From assembly GCF_026191725.2 (NCBI RefSeq), contig NZ_CP120863.1, positions 2,708,001 to 2,772,000 of the forward strand: a DNA stretch of 64,000 nucleotides, in the 5' to 3' direction. A program made the position numbers and the translations under genes. This DNA is from Roseibium porphyridii. GTDB lineage: Bacteria > Pseudomonadota > Alphaproteobacteria > Rhizobiales > Stappiaceae. How positions within the stretch are numbered: position 1 is the first letter of the stretch; the number at the start of each line of letters is the position of its first letter. This document shows positions 1 to 9,627 of this stretch, one piece after another. The notes below the pieces were generated by a model. It searched no databases. It saw only the letters and a list, made by a program, of their open reading frames with translations, and was not told the origin of the DNA.

Positions 1-1373
1 TTTTCATTCAACTCCAGTGCCTTGCGGAAATCTGCTTCTGCAAGGTCCCATTTGTCCAGTCTCTCGCGTGCAATACCGCGGAAATACAGAATGATCCAAT
101 GCCGGTCTTCCAGCTCGGCAATTGTATCAAGTCCTTGTGTATATGTGGCCTCGGCTTCGTCATAGATCTCGTGAGATCGCAGGATATTGCCGAGTGCAAT
201 GACCGCCTCAAGATCAGACGGGTCCTGTTCAATGAGAACTTCCAGATGGGCGCGCGCTTCGTCGAGCTTGTCCAAGGCGTTGAAATTCATACCGACCTGA
301 ATTTCCGCTTCCCGTTTCAGAACGCTGTCTTCGGGCACCATCATCAAGGCTTTGATTGCGCGGTCTGGTTGCTCCATGCGTTCAAAAACATTGCCGAGTG
401 CAATGGCCGCGAATTCGGCCTCAGGATCCAGATGAAGCGCGAGCTGGAGATAGGATGTCGACAGTTCCTCGCCGCCATCACGACCAATGACAGCACCCAG
501 GCCGTACAGAATCTCGGCCATGCCCTGGGCCGGATCCGTCACCATGGGCGGAATGACTTCACCGCTCATCAGGGTTTCACGTGTATCCGCCAGTTTTGGG
601 TGACCTCGGAACTGCTGGTCGTATTGATCGAGAACGTCGATCGCATCTTTCTGCCGGCCGTTGGCGGCAAGTATCCTGGCATAGGCATCGATGACGCGAA
701 TAGCGCCCTGATCGATTGCGTAGGCTCCCTCAATGGCTTCGAGTGCATCTGCATTCTTGCCAGCCGCAAATAGCAGATGTGCTTTATGGGTTGCCTTGAA
801 AACCTCGAACCACTCCGGACCGCTCAGGCTGTCGATGGTTTCAACGGCTTCGTCAATCTTGCCGTTGCCGTAAAGTGCCCAGGCTCGCGATATACCGATA
901 GAAAGCTGCGCCAGAGGACCGTTCCGCCCTTTCGCCAGAGCAATATCCGCGTTTGTATAGCTGCCATCGATCAGTCTCTGAGCGCCGATGGCAAGCTGCG
1001 CGAGAAAATTCTCTAATCCGGCCTTTTCAAGCTCTTCTGCGAAATCGACAGCCTGTTCGACGTCGCCGTTTGCCAGTTTCAAAAGGAATGTTCGCTCCAA
1101 CAGCATCGTGTTGTTGGGATCGGCCGCAAGAGTTTCCTCATAGAAGGCCGCAGCCTGTGCGTAGTCCTTGCCAAATCCGGCGAGACGTCCGGAAAGGTAG
1201 CTTCCCGAAAGATTGAAGGGCAGGCCTGTTGGGGTGCCGTAGCTCTCAGGTTCGGCCGTGGTTTCCGCCATCGCGGCTGCCGGCAAAAGGGCGATTGCAC
1301 TGACCAGCGCAAGGAGCCTCCGCTTAAGGGGCTTTCGGTCCACATTGGCAACGGCACCGGTCGCTTGGGTCAT
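1..1373 (-). CDS. TPR-repeat protein with N-terminal signal sequence (partial, runs off left edge)
   Basis: Reading on the minus strand from the ATG at 1371-1373 gives an open frame to position 1 with no stop, so about 457 residues of N-terminal sequence are visible. It starts with a basic stretch (KPLKRR) and a hydrophobic segment ending in AAAMA, a plausible Sec signal peptide. The rest is helical with repeated TPR-like units such as DYAQAAAFYEETLAADPNN near residue 65 and KWDLAEADFRKALELNE at the window edge. TPR proteins are protein-interaction scaffolds; an exported one would act in the periplasm or at the outer membrane. It is divergent from ppdK across a 272 bp spacer. The C-terminus is not visible and no specific function can be assigned. 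Confidence 0.85.
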   Translation of the reverse strand, partial: MTQATGAVANVDRKPLKRRLLALVSAIALLPAAAMAETTAEPESYGTPTGLPFNLSGSYLSGRLAGFGKDYAQAAAFYEETLAADPNNTMLLERTFLLKLANGDVEQAVDFAEELEKAGLENFLAQLAIGAQRLIDGSYTNADIALAKGRNGPLAQLSIGISRAWALYGNGKIDEAVETIDSLSGPEWFEVFKATHKAHLLFAAGKNADALEAIEGAYAIDQGAIRVIDAYARILAANGRQKDAIDVLDQYDQQFRGHPKLADTRETLMSGEVIPPMVTDPAQGMAEILYGLGAVIGRDGGEELSTSYLQLALHLDPEAEFAAIALGNVFERMEQPDRAIKALMMVPEDSVLKREAEIQVGMNFNALDKLDEARAHLEVLIEQDPSDLEAVIALGNILRSHEIYDEAEATYTQGLDTIAELEDRHWIILYFRGIARERLDKWDLAEADFRKALELNE

Positions 1374-1645
1374 ACTTCCTCGCACTCCATCTTCACCGAC
1401 AGTTAGGAATCTTGCTTATTGCCTTTGACAATGGCGTCTTTAAGGCTATGCGGCAAGGCAGATGGATAACTTTCTGACGGTTTAAATCCATTTGAATTTG
1501 CACATCGTCGGAAAGCTTAAGCCCAATGGGTGATAGAGCCCGGTTTCCGGGAGAAAGGGCTTGAAGCCAATCCTTTGCCGTTGCAGGTATGTGCAGTGCA
1601 ATATGACGGAGGCGTTTGTCGCCGGCATCGGTTAGGAGAGTGAAT

Positions 1646-4318
1646 ATGGCCAAGTGGGTCTACAGCTTTGGCAACGGAGAGGCAGAAGGCGCAGCCGAAA
1701 TGCGCAACCTGCTTGGTGGCAAGGGTGCAAACCTTGCTGAAATGAGCAGCCTCGGTTTGCCTGTTCCACCCGGCTTCACTATCACGACTGAAGTCTGCAC
1801 TTGGTATTACGACCACGACAAATCCTATCCAGATGAGCTGGGTGCACAGCTGTTTGAAGCCGTTGACAAAGTCGGTGTGGCAACAGGTCGGAATTTTGGG
1901 GATACGGAGCGACCGTTGCTGTTGTCGGTGCGATCCGGTGCCAGAGTGTCCATGCCTGGAATGATGGACACTGTCCTTAATCTTGGTCTGAACGACGAAA
2001 CCGTCGAAGCACTTGCAAAGGAAGCCAATGACCGCCGGTTTGCCTATGACAGCTATCGTCGTTTCATTCAAATGTACTCAGACGTGGTGTTAGGGCTGGA
2101 CCACCACGAATTTGAAGAAATTCTTGAAACGCACAAGGAACAGAACGAACTTGAACTCGACACGGATGTCGATGCTGACGGTTGGCTTTCGATCATTGCT
2201 AAATACAAGGACCTTGTAGAAGAGGAACTCGGCAAGCCGTTCCCTCAGGACCCGCGCGAACAATTGTGGGGCGCTGTCGGGGCCGTCTTCAGCTCTTGGA
2301 TGGTGCCGCGCGCCGTGACCTATCGTCGGCTGCATGACCTTCCGGCGTCCTGGGGAACGGCGGTGAATGTGCAGGCCATGGTATTCGGAAACATGGGAGA
2401 AGGGTCGGCCACCGGTGTTGCCTTTACCCGCAATCCGTCCACTGGTGAAAAGGCTCTTTACGGCGAATTCCTGGTCAATGCTCAAGGCGAGGATGTCGTC
2501 GCTGGTATCAGGACACCGCAGGACATCACTGAGAAGGCCAGGATAGAAGCAGGGTCTTCCAACCCGTCGCTTGAAATGCTGATGCCGGAGGCATTTGCAG
2601 AGTTCCAGTCCTACTGCGACCGGCTTGAACAGCACTACAAGGATATGCAGGACCTGGAGTTCACTATCGAGAAGGGCAAGCTTTGGATGTTGCAGACCCG
2701 GAACGGGAAGCGCACCGCAAAAGCAGCCCTGAAGATTGCCGTGGACATGGTTGAAGAGGGCGTCTTAAGTGAAGAAGAGGCGATCGGCCGCGTGGAGCCC
2801 GGCGCCCTTGATCAGCTGCTTCACCCGACCATCGACCCGGATGCGGAACGCGATATTGTCACCACTGGCTTGCCTGCCTCGCCGGGGGCGGCCTCCGGAG
2901 CGATCGTCTTCACCTCAGATGAAGCGGAGAAGGCCAAAGGAGACGGCCGAAAGGTCATTCTGGTGCGCGTTGAAACCAGCCCTGAAGACATTCACGGCAT
3001 GCATGCAGCGGAAGGAATTCTGACAAGCCGTGGCGGCATGACCAGCCACGCTGCTGTTGTTGCTCGCGGAATGGGCAAGCCATGTGTCGCCGGTGCCGGA
3101 GCCTTGAGAATTGACTATCGGAACGGTGTCATCAATTGCGCTGGACGCCAATTGAAAGAGGGCGACACGATCACAATCGATGGCGCCACCGGACAGGTGC
3201 TCTCCGGTGAAGTGAAGATGCTTCAGCCGGTCCTCTCAGGTGACTTCGGGACATTGATGAGCTGGGCCGACAGAGGCCGCCGCATGAAGGTGCGTACCAA
3301 CGCGGAAACACCTCAGGATGCCAAGGTCGCCCGCGACTTTGGTGCTGAAGGAATTGGACTGTGCCGCACCGAGCATATGTTCTTTGAAGGTGAGCGGATC
3401 ATCTCGGTGCGTGAAATGATCCTCGCCGGGTCGGAGGATGGACGCCGGGCAGCACTTGCCAAGCTTTTGCCAATGCAGCGAAAGGATTTCGCTGATCTCT
3501 TTGAGATCATGCACGGCTTGCCCGTGACAATTCGTTTGCTTGATCCGCCTTTGCACGAGTTCTTGCCGAAGTCCGATGAAGAACTGGCGGAAGTCGCGAC
3601 AGCCATGGGAGCCGATCCGGAACTGCTGCGGGACCGGGCATTGGCTCTGGAAGAATTCAATCCGATGCTCGGCCATCGCGGATGTCGTCTTCTGGTGTCC
3701 TATCCTGAGATTGCCGAAATGCAGGCTCGCGCGATCTTCGAAGCTGCCGTCCTTGCAGCCAAGGAAACGGGTGCGCCGGTGGTGCCTGAAATCATGGTGC
3801 CGCTGGTTGGGGTCAAGGCGGAGCTGGATCTCGTCAAAGGCCGGATTGAAGCCATGGCGAAGGCTGTTATGGAAGAAACGGGTGCTGAACTTACCTACCA
3901 TGTGGGTACGATGATCGAGCTGCCGCGTGCAGCCTTGCGGGCCGCTGAAATTGCTCAATCAGCAGAATTCTTCTCTTTTGGAACCAACGACCTGACACAG
4001 ACTACATTCGGGATTTCCCGGGATGATGCTGCGTCATTCCTTGGCACCTATCAGGCGAAAGGCATTCTGGAACAGGATCCCTTCGTTTCCCTCGATCAGG
4101 AGGGTGTGGGCGAACTGATTTCGATCGCGACGGAACGCGGGCGTGCAACGCGGCCGGATATCAAACTTGGCATCTGCGGTGAGCACGGCGGCGACCCTGC
4201 CTCAATCGACTTCTGTGAAGGTGCCGGACTTGAATATGTGTCGTGCTCTCCCTTCCGCGTGCCCATAGCCCGACTGGCCGCAGCACAATCGGCGCTGAAG
4301 AAGCAATCGTCGGACTGA
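1646..4318 (+). CDS. ppdK: pyruvate, phosphate dikinase
   Basis: Catalyses reversible interconversion of pyruvate, ATP and phosphate with phosphoenolpyruvate, AMP and pyrophosphate in the cytoplasm, a glycolysis/gluconeogenesis link common in alphaproteobacteria. The 890-residue product matches the usual length. Visible are the N-terminal nucleotide-binding motif GGKGANLAEM, the swivelling phosphohistidine motif GGMTSHAAVVARGMGKP with the catalytic His near residue 468, and the C-terminal PEP/pyruvate TIM-barrel with GTNDLTQTTFGISRDD and the CGEHGGDP motif carrying the catalytic Cys. I chose the ATG at 1646 because TAGGAGAG precedes it at good spacing and the protein then begins MAKWVYSFGNGEAEG; an in-frame ATG 30 bp upstream lacks this. 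meaB follows after 40 bp. Confidence 0.97.
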   Translation: MAKWVYSFGNGEAEGAAEMRNLLGGKGANLAEMSSLGLPVPPGFTITTEVCTWYYDHDKSYPDELGAQLFEAVDKVGVATGRNFGDTERPLLLSVRSGARVSMPGMMDTVLNLGLNDETVEALAKEANDRRFAYDSYRRFIQMYSDVVLGLDHHEFEEILETHKEQNELELDTDVDADGWLSIIAKYKDLVEEELGKPFPQDPREQLWGAVGAVFSSWMVPRAVTYRRLHDLPASWGTAVNVQAMVFGNMGEGSATGVAFTRNPSTGEKALYGEFLVNAQGEDVVAGIRTPQDITEKARIEAGSSNPSLEMLMPEAFAEFQSYCDRLEQHYKDMQDLEFTIEKGKLWMLQTRNGKRTAKAALKIAVDMVEEGVLSEEEAIGRVEPGALDQLLHPTIDPDAERDIVTTGLPASPGAASGAIVFTSDEAEKAKGDGRKVILVRVETSPEDIHGMHAAEGILTSRGGMTSHAAVVARGMGKPCVAGAGALRIDYRNGVINCAGRQLKEGDTITIDGATGQVLSGEVKMLQPVLSGDFGTLMSWADRGRRMKVRTNAETPQDAKVARDFGAEGIGLCRTEHMFFEGERIISVREMILAGSEDGRRAALAKLLPMQRKDFADLFEIMHGLPVTIRLLDPPLHEFLPKSDEELAEVATAMGADPELLRDRALALEEFNPMLGHRGCRLLVSYPEIAEMQARAIFEAAVLAAKETGAPVVPEIMVPLVGVKAELDLVKGRIEAMAKAVMEETGAELTYHVGTMIELPRAALRAAEIAQSAEFFSFGTNDLTQTTFGISRDDAASFLGTYQAKGILEQDPFVSLDQEGVGELISIATERGRATRPDIKLGICGEHGGDPASIDFCEGAGLEYVSCSPFRVPIARLAAAQSALKKQSSD

Positions 4319-4358
4319 ATGCGACTGTCCCGCTTGCAAGAAACATGGCGAGGAAAAG

Positions 4359-5333
4359 GTGAGTGAGCCGTTCCCCTCGTTGGATCAGCTGCGCAAGGGT
4401 GGCAAACGCACTCTTGCGCGGATGCTGACACGCGTTGAAACCGGTGCAGGCGCACGGGAAACCGCAGTTTTCCTGGACAGCGTCTGTTCAGAACCCCAGG
4501 CACAGGTTATCGGCCTTACAGGCCCACCTGGTGTTGGAAAATCGAGCCTTACAGATGTTTTGATCAAATCCTTTCGTCAGGAGGGTCTGCGCGTTGCCGT
4601 ACTCGCCATTGATCCGTCCTCGATTTTAACGGGCGGTGCCCTCTTGGGTGACAGAACCCGACTGAAGACCGATCCTGAAGATGACAAGGTTTTTGTCCGC
4701 TCCATGGCTGCGAGAGACAGGCTAGGCGGCTTGTCGGATCACTCGGTTGCGGCCATTGCCCTGCTAAGGGCCGTCTGCGACAGGGTAATTGTTGAAACCG
4801 TTGGTATCGGCCAATCCGAGGGCGATCTGAAACAGGCCGCCGACACGGTTGTTCTTTGCATTCAGCCTGGTTCCGGCGACAGCCTGCAATTCATGAAAGC
4901 GGGTATCATGGAACTCCCCGATGTGGTGGCGGTAACCAAGTCAGACATGGGGCCATTGGCACGGCGGGCGGCCTCGGACGTTGCCGGCGCACTCTCTTTA
5001 AGCAGTATTGGCAGCGAAGGCTGGCAAGCTCCCGTGCAACAGGTTTCGGCCCAAACGGGCGAGGGAATTGCAGAGCTGGTGAACCAGATGGGGCTGCATA
5101 GACAGCACCTTGAGAGCGAAGAGCGGCTAAATCAGCGTCGCAGACGTCAACACCAGGCGTGGTTTCAAGACATGGTTCGCACTGAATTTGGTCAGTCCGG
5201 CGTGGCACTCCTGACACGAACCATAGGTCAAGATCTGCTCTCGAGAGCTGAAACCGCTCCTTTCTTGAGCTTTTGGATCTTGTCGTCTGAGATCAAGGAA
5301 CGTCTCAACTTGAGCTGTAATCCAGGACGTTAG
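4359..5333 (+). CDS. meaB: methylmalonyl-CoA mutase-associated GTPase MeaB (ArgK family)
   Basis: G3E-family P-loop GTPase that protects and reloads the B12 cofactor of methylmalonyl-CoA or related acyl-CoA mutases. The 324-residue protein shows the Walker A loop GLTGPPGVGKSSLTD near residue 52, the AIDPSS motif, switch region ETVGIGQSE and the guanine-specificity motif VTKSD, all diagnostic of MeaB/ArgK. The start is a GTG at 4359 with AGGAAAAGG directly upstream; the spacing is tight, so a slightly different start is possible. No mutase gene is in the window, so it must act on one encoded elsewhere. Its TAG stop overlaps the stop codon of the convergent EAL gene. Confidence 0.93.
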   Translation: MSEPFPSLDQLRKGGKRTLARMLTRVETGAGARETAVFLDSVCSEPQAQVIGLTGPPGVGKSSLTDVLIKSFRQEGLRVAVLAIDPSSILTGGALLGDRTRLKTDPEDDKVFVRSMAARDRLGGLSDHSVAAIALLRAVCDRVIVETVGIGQSEGDLKQAADTVVLCIQPGSGDSLQFMKAGIMELPDVVAVTKSDMGPLARRAASDVAGALSLSSIGSEGWQAPVQQVSAQTGEGIAELVNQMGLHRQHLESEERLNQRRRRQHQAWFQDMVRTEFGQSGVALLTRTIGQDLLSRAETAPFLSFWILSSEIKERLNLSCNPGR

Positions 5334-7600
5334 CTGCCCAAGGCCCTGGGCTGGTAATTGAGATAGTCGTTGCTGTCAGTTCCCTGAAAGTCTTCCAGGA
5401 ATTTTGACAGAGCGGCACCCGAAAGCGGCCGCGAAATGAAATAGCCCTGCATTCTGTGGCAGTCGTGATCCTGGAGAAAACGGATCTGCTGCGCCGTTTC
5501 AATACCCTCGGCGACGATTGTCATGCCAAGCGCTTTGCCAAGCTGAATGATCGAGACGAGAATAGCCTCGGCTTCCGCATTGCCGTTCATGTCGGAAACA
5601 AAGTCCCTGTCGATTTTCAGGGTGTCGAACGGGAACCGGCGAAGATAACTCAAGCTTGAATAGCCCGACCCGAAATCGTCGAGCGCAACTTTGACGCCGA
5701 GGTTTTTGAGGCGGCGCAAAGCCTTCAAAACGCTATCGTTTCGGCCGGCGAAAACCGTTTCGGTCACTTCGATCTCAAGGCGCTGCGGAGGCAGATTGTT
5801 GGCTGCCAGGATCGCCATGACCTTTTCAACGAAGCGCGGATGCTTGAACTGGTTTGGTGAGACGTTGACTGACACAACGATCCCCGGCCAGTCATGCGCC
5901 TTGGCGCAGGCCTTGTTCAGAACCCAGATCCCCAGGTCATTGATCAGACCGGTCTCTTCGGCAACAGGGATAAACTGTGCTGGCGAAACGACTGTTCCAT
6001 CTTCCCTTGTCCAGCGCGCGAGCGCTTCGACAGAAACAATGCGCTTCGCGGTCGTGTCCGACTGAGGCTGGTAGGCAAGGTCAAGCTTGTCGTTCTTCAG
6101 GGCAAGGCGCAGCTCGCGGGACATTTCGTCCTTTGACTGCACCTGTTGTTCCATAGAGGGTTCAAAGAACGAGCGGCGGCTGCGGCCGTTTTCTTTGGCG
6201 TCATAAAGCGCGATATCAGCCTTGCGCAGCAGTTCGTCCGGGTCGTTTCCGTCACGAGGGGCAATGGCGGCCCCCATCGACATGCTGGCGAATATCTCGC
6301 GGCGTCCGATCATGATCGGGCGTCCAATCTCGTCATGGACCTGATCAAGAATGTATTCCAGCCATTCTTCGCTTTCACAATCCTTGAGAACCATCGCGAA
6401 TTCGTCGCCGCTGATACGTGCAACGATCCCACTTTCGGGAATGACATGGCGGAGGCGCTTGGCAACGGCCATGATGACCTTGTCGCCGGCCGAATGGCCA
6501 AGCGTGTCGTTGATGTCCTTGAAGTGGTCAAGGTCGATATAGACAACAGCTGTATTTGAGCCGTTCAGGATACTTTCCTCGAGGATGTCAGACAGCAGAG
6601 CGTGAAATCTGGCACGGTTCGGCAAGCCGGAAAGGGCATCGTGACGCGAGGTGTGAACTGCGTTAGCCTCGCTTCTTGCAAGGCGCTTTGTCATCTGCCG
6701 GGTAAACATGGTGACCGCTATCACCACAGCCGCGATCATGAATGCAGCCAGCGCCAGGAAAGGGTTGATCCGGCGCATCATCTGCGTACCTGGCTGAGCT
6801 GACTGCCAGGCAAGGACACCAACATCGTCACCGCGAGGCGATCTCAGCAAATATTGGCCGACACCCGGGCGAGGGGCCTGAATATTGGCCAGGACGAAGC
6901 CGTCCAGCCTGGACATCTCCGCAATGCCCTTGAGTTTTTCACCGCGCAGGGGAACAAGGCTGACCAGAACCGAAGGCGGTCTGCGCATCGGCGAGATCGA
7001 TTGGATCTGTTGCATGACAGCTGCGGCGCTGAACAGATGCGGCTCACCCTGAAGCGAGACAATGCCGGTTTCGGCAATCGATCGCCTGGCATCGCTGCTC
7101 TTGGGTACAAAACTGAAAAGGCCGGAGGGTGTTTTGCGAAAAGAAGTAATGTATCTCGCACGCACCTTGGCAATGGACGGCTTCAGGCTGTGCAAGACTT
7201 CCGGGGTCATCCACTTGCTGGTGTAGTTCTGGGCGTAGATCTGCTGAACTTCGAAGTCCCGGTTGATCAGGACACCCTTTGTGAAGCGGTGGTTCTGGAA
7301 CAGCCAGTGCATCACATTGTTGAAGATCCAGCTCTCGTCCGGGTCATCCTGGTTGACCTCGTGATAAGCGTCGTCCCAGATGACGACACCGGTCTGTTGT
7401 TTGATAAGGTAGTTTCTGGTCAGCTCGAGCGCGCCGTTTATCAGCCGCTCCTGAGATTGTTCGGCTGTCCGGTCCGACAACCTCGCGGACCAGTGCATCA
7501 GCCCGAAAATCCCAAGAACGGATGTCAAGACCACCGCGACCATCGGTACGATGATCGCGTTGGCAATGCGTCCGCCAGAATTTTTGGTCGAGTTTTGCAT
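5330..7600 (-). CDS. CHASE4-GGDEF-EAL membrane protein (cyclic-di-GMP synthesis/degradation)
   Basis: About 756 residues: an N-terminal membrane helix (residues 14-34), a periplasmic CHASE4-like sensor with the typical VIWDDAYHEVN stretch, a second helix near residues 275-298, then GGDEF and EAL domains. The GGDEF signature reads SGDEF with the upstream metal-binding IDLDHFKDIND intact, so cyclase activity is possible. The EAL domain keeps EAL, VNVSPNQF, EVTE, DDFGSGYSS, KIDR and AEGIET, so phosphodiesterase activity is expected. I prefer the ATG at 7600; a TTG at 7636 would add 12 residues and neither has a convincing ribosome site. Cyclic-di-GMP enzymes control Lap-type adhesins, so proximity to the adhesin locus is suggestive but unproven. 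Confidence 0.93.
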   Translation of the reverse strand: MQNSTKNSGGRIANAIIVPMVAVVLTSVLGIFGLMHWSARLSDRTAEQSQERLINGALELTRNYLIKQQTGVVIWDDAYHEVNQDDPDESWIFNNVMHWLFQNHRFTKGVLINRDFEVQQIYAQNYTSKWMTPEVLHSLKPSIAKVRARYITSFRKTPSGLFSFVPKSSDARRSIAETGIVSLQGEPHLFSAAAVMQQIQSISPMRRPPSVLVSLVPLRGEKLKGIAEMSRLDGFVLANIQAPRPGVGQYLLRSPRGDDVGVLAWQSAQPGTQMMRRINPFLALAAFMIAAVVIAVTMFTRQMTKRLARSEANAVHTSRHDALSGLPNRARFHALLSDILEESILNGSNTAVVYIDLDHFKDINDTLGHSAGDKVIMAVAKRLRHVIPESGIVARISGDEFAMVLKDCESEEWLEYILDQVHDEIGRPIMIGRREIFASMSMGAAIAPRDGNDPDELLRKADIALYDAKENGRSRRSFFEPSMEQQVQSKDEMSRELRLALKNDKLDLAYQPQSDTTAKRIVSVEALARWTREDGTVVSPAQFIPVAEETGLINDLGIWVLNKACAKAHDWPGIVVSVNVSPNQFKHPRFVEKVMAILAANNLPPQRLEIEVTETVFAGRNDSVLKALRRLKNLGVKVALDDFGSGYSSLSYLRRFPFDTLKIDRDFVSDMNGNAEAEAILVSIIQLGKALGMTIVAEGIETAQQIRFLQDHDCHRMQGYFISRPLSGAALSKFLEDFQGTDSNDYLNYQPRALGS

Positions 7601-7779
7601 ACAAGGGCCCGGTTGTTTCAGGCTGAGTATTGCCAAATCAGGTTAAGGAAAGTCCCTTATGACTTGGTAAAAAACGCGTAAATACGGATGCTTAGCCAAG
7701 TAGTGACGGAAATAACGCTTGGTGATAGTTGCCGGCAGTGATCCGGCGTAACCGCGTTTATGCATCTTGTCGGCGCAAA

Positions 7780-8478
7780 TCAGATCAATTGCAGCCCGCG
7801 CATACTGACATTTTTTCTCAGGCCAACAATGATGTGATCGTGAACTTCGACGCCAAGCGGTTTTGCGATATCGATGATTTTTTGGGTCATCTGGATGTCT
7901 GCACGGGAAGGGGTCGGATCGCCTGAAGGGTGATTGTGAACGAGAATGAGGGCCGTTGCGGAGTGTTCAAGAGCCCGACGGATCACTTCACGCGGATAAA
8001 CCGGGGTGTGGTCGACGGTACCGGTCTGCTGGACCTCATCGGCAATAAGGCCGTTTTTCTTGTCGAGGAACAGAACTCGGAATTCTTCTACCGTTGAGTG
8101 TTCCATGGACACTTGCAGATAGTCGATCACTTTCGACCATGAATCCAACAAGCGCCGCTCGTCCAGCTCTGCCTTGTGGTAGCGCACAATAGCTGCATGA
8201 ACGGCTTTCAATGTGTCTACGCTGACATCGGAAAGACCATTGATCTCCTTGAGCCGCTCCCGTGGCGCGGCAAGTGTGGCCGAAAACGACCCGAACCGTT
8301 GCAGCAGTGCCTTGGCAATTGGCTTGGTGTCCTGACGGGGTAGCGCGGAGAACAATAGGAATTCAAGAAGCTCATAGTCGGCAAGACCTTGCTCGCCAGT
8401 CTTTCGAAACCGGTCGCGCAATCGTTGGCGATGGCCTTTGTGGCTGGCGGTTGCGCTGCCGGACTTGGCTTCGTTCAT
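7780..8478 (-). CDS. radC: RadC-family JAB/MPN domain protein
   Basis: RadC-family protein of 232 residues from the ATG at 8478. The N-terminal part has a helix-hairpin-helix-like region (INGLSDVSV), and the C-terminal MPN+/JAMM metalloprotease-like domain carries [17 protein letters not shown] and [14 protein letters not shown] with the metal-ligand His and Asp residues. The name comes from a historical DNA-repair annotation; the real activity is unsettled. A start at 8550 would put 65 bp inside map, whereas the ATG at 8478 lies 7 bp after the map stop, so I used it. It likely shares a transcript with map. Confidence 0.9.
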   Translation of the reverse strand: MNEAKSGSATASHKGHRQRLRDRFRKTGEQGLADYELLEFLLFSALPRQDTKPIAKALLQRFGSFSATLAAPRERLKEINGLSDVSVDTLKAVHAAIVRYHKAELDERRLLDSWSKVIDYLQVSMEHSTVEEFRVLFLDKKNGLIADEVQQTGTVDHTPVYPREVIRRALEHSATALILVHNHPSGDPTPSRADIQMTQKIIDIAKPLGVEVHDHIIVGLRKNVSMRGLQLI

Positions 8479-8485
8479 TGCGATC

Positions 8486-9316
8486 TTAAGCCGCCGGGCG
8501 ACCGGGTTTGTGAAGACCCTTGGGTGATGTCGTGAAAATCTGGCAGCCATCCGGCGTTATGCCGATCGAGTGCTCGAATTGTGCCGACAGCGAACGGTCA
8601 CGCGTCACAGCCGTCCATCCATCGCTCAAGACCTTCACATGAGGCCGGCCGAGATTGACCATTGGCTCGATTGTGAAAATCATGCCCGGCTTCAGTTCCA
8701 CGCCTTCACCTGGGCGACCGTAGTGCAGGATGTTTGGCGTGTCGTGGAAAAGCAGCCCGAGGCCGTGCCCGCAAAAGTCCCGGACGACCGAGCAACGCTG
8801 GGCTTCCACATAGGTCTGGATTGCAGCGCCGATATCCCCTGTTGTGTTGCCGGGTTTGGCGGCCTCGATACCGCGCATCAACGATTCATACGTCACGTCG
8901 ATCAGCCGCTCGGATGCGCGCTTCAACTGACCGACCGGATACATGCGGCTGGAATCGCCGTGCCACCCGTCCAGGATCAGGGTCACGTCGATATTGACGA
9001 TGTCGCCTTCGCGCAAGGCCTTGTTGTTGGGAATGCCGTGGCAGACAACGTGATTGATCGATGTACAGCTGGATTTGGTGTATCCGCGATAATTCAGCGT
9101 TGCCGGAATGGCGTCGTTGTCCATGCCGAACTGATACACGAAGTCGTCGATTGCCTGGGTTGTCACACCCGGCTTCACAATGTCGGCAAGCGCGTCGAGA
9201 CAAGTCGCCGTCAGTTGTCCGGCGCGCATCATTCCCTCGAAATCCTCTAGTCCGTAAAGACGCACTTGACCTGTATTTTTCAAAGGTGCTTCTGCGGCAT
9301 CAATGTAGCTGACCAT
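8486..9316 (-). CDS. map: methionine aminopeptidase, type I
   Basis: Removes the N-terminal methionine from nascent proteins in the cytoplasm. The 276-residue product has the pita-bread fold signatures with all five metal ligands visible: Asp in VNIDVTL, Asp in HGDSSRMY, His in CGHGLG, Glu in TIEPM and Glu in QFEHSIGIT, plus the substrate-binding His in VVCHGIPN. Length is typical of proteobacterial type Ia enzymes with a short N-terminal extension. The start ATG at 9314-9316 is preceded by a GACGGA-like ribosome site. It appears to lead a two-gene unit with radC. Confidence 0.96.
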   Translation of the reverse strand: MVSYIDAAEAPLKNTGQVRLYGLEDFEGMMRAGQLTATCLDALADIVKPGVTTQAIDDFVYQFGMDNDAIPATLNYRGYTKSSCTSINHVVCHGIPNNKALREGDIVNIDVTLILDGWHGDSSRMYPVGQLKRASERLIDVTYESLMRGIEAAKPGNTTGDIGAAIQTYVEAQRCSVVRDFCGHGLGLLFHDTPNILHYGRPGEGVELKPGMIFTIEPMVNLGRPHVKVLSDGWTAVTRDRSLSAQFEHSIGITPDGCQIFTTSPKGLHKPGRPAA

Positions 9317-9541
9317 GGACTGTCCGTCTTTTTGATTGTCTCGCGCTGGGTTCGTGCCGACCCGGCCTTCCGGCGCTTATTGCAATAGGTTTTGTATCTG
9401 TTCACATACAGTCCCGAGCGGGCAATTTCCAGTTTTTGATCACGTAAAATCAACCTTGCGGGGATACGGTCATCTCCGCGCAGGAATTCTGTTCGCGCTC
9501 GCTTGCGATTTTCAAAGAAGGTCGTTAGGTGAGGGGGAAGA

Positions 9542-9627
9542 GCGGGCGTGGTGGAATTGGTATACACAACAGACTTAAAATCTGTCGGCCCTAGGCCATG
9601 CGGGTTCAAGTCCCGCCGTCCGCACCA
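9542..9627 (+). tRNA. tRNA-Leu (anticodon UAA), CCA encoded
   Basis: A complete cloverleaf can be folded by eye. The acceptor stem GCGGGCG pairs with CGTCCGC with one G-T pair, followed by discriminator A and an encoded CCA. The anticodon stem ACAGA/TCTGT encloses CTTAAAA, giving anticodon TAA. A long variable arm follows, as expected for tRNA-Leu, and the T stem GCGGG/CCCGC encloses TTCAAGT. It stands alone between map and the adhesin upstream region. Confidence 0.97.
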
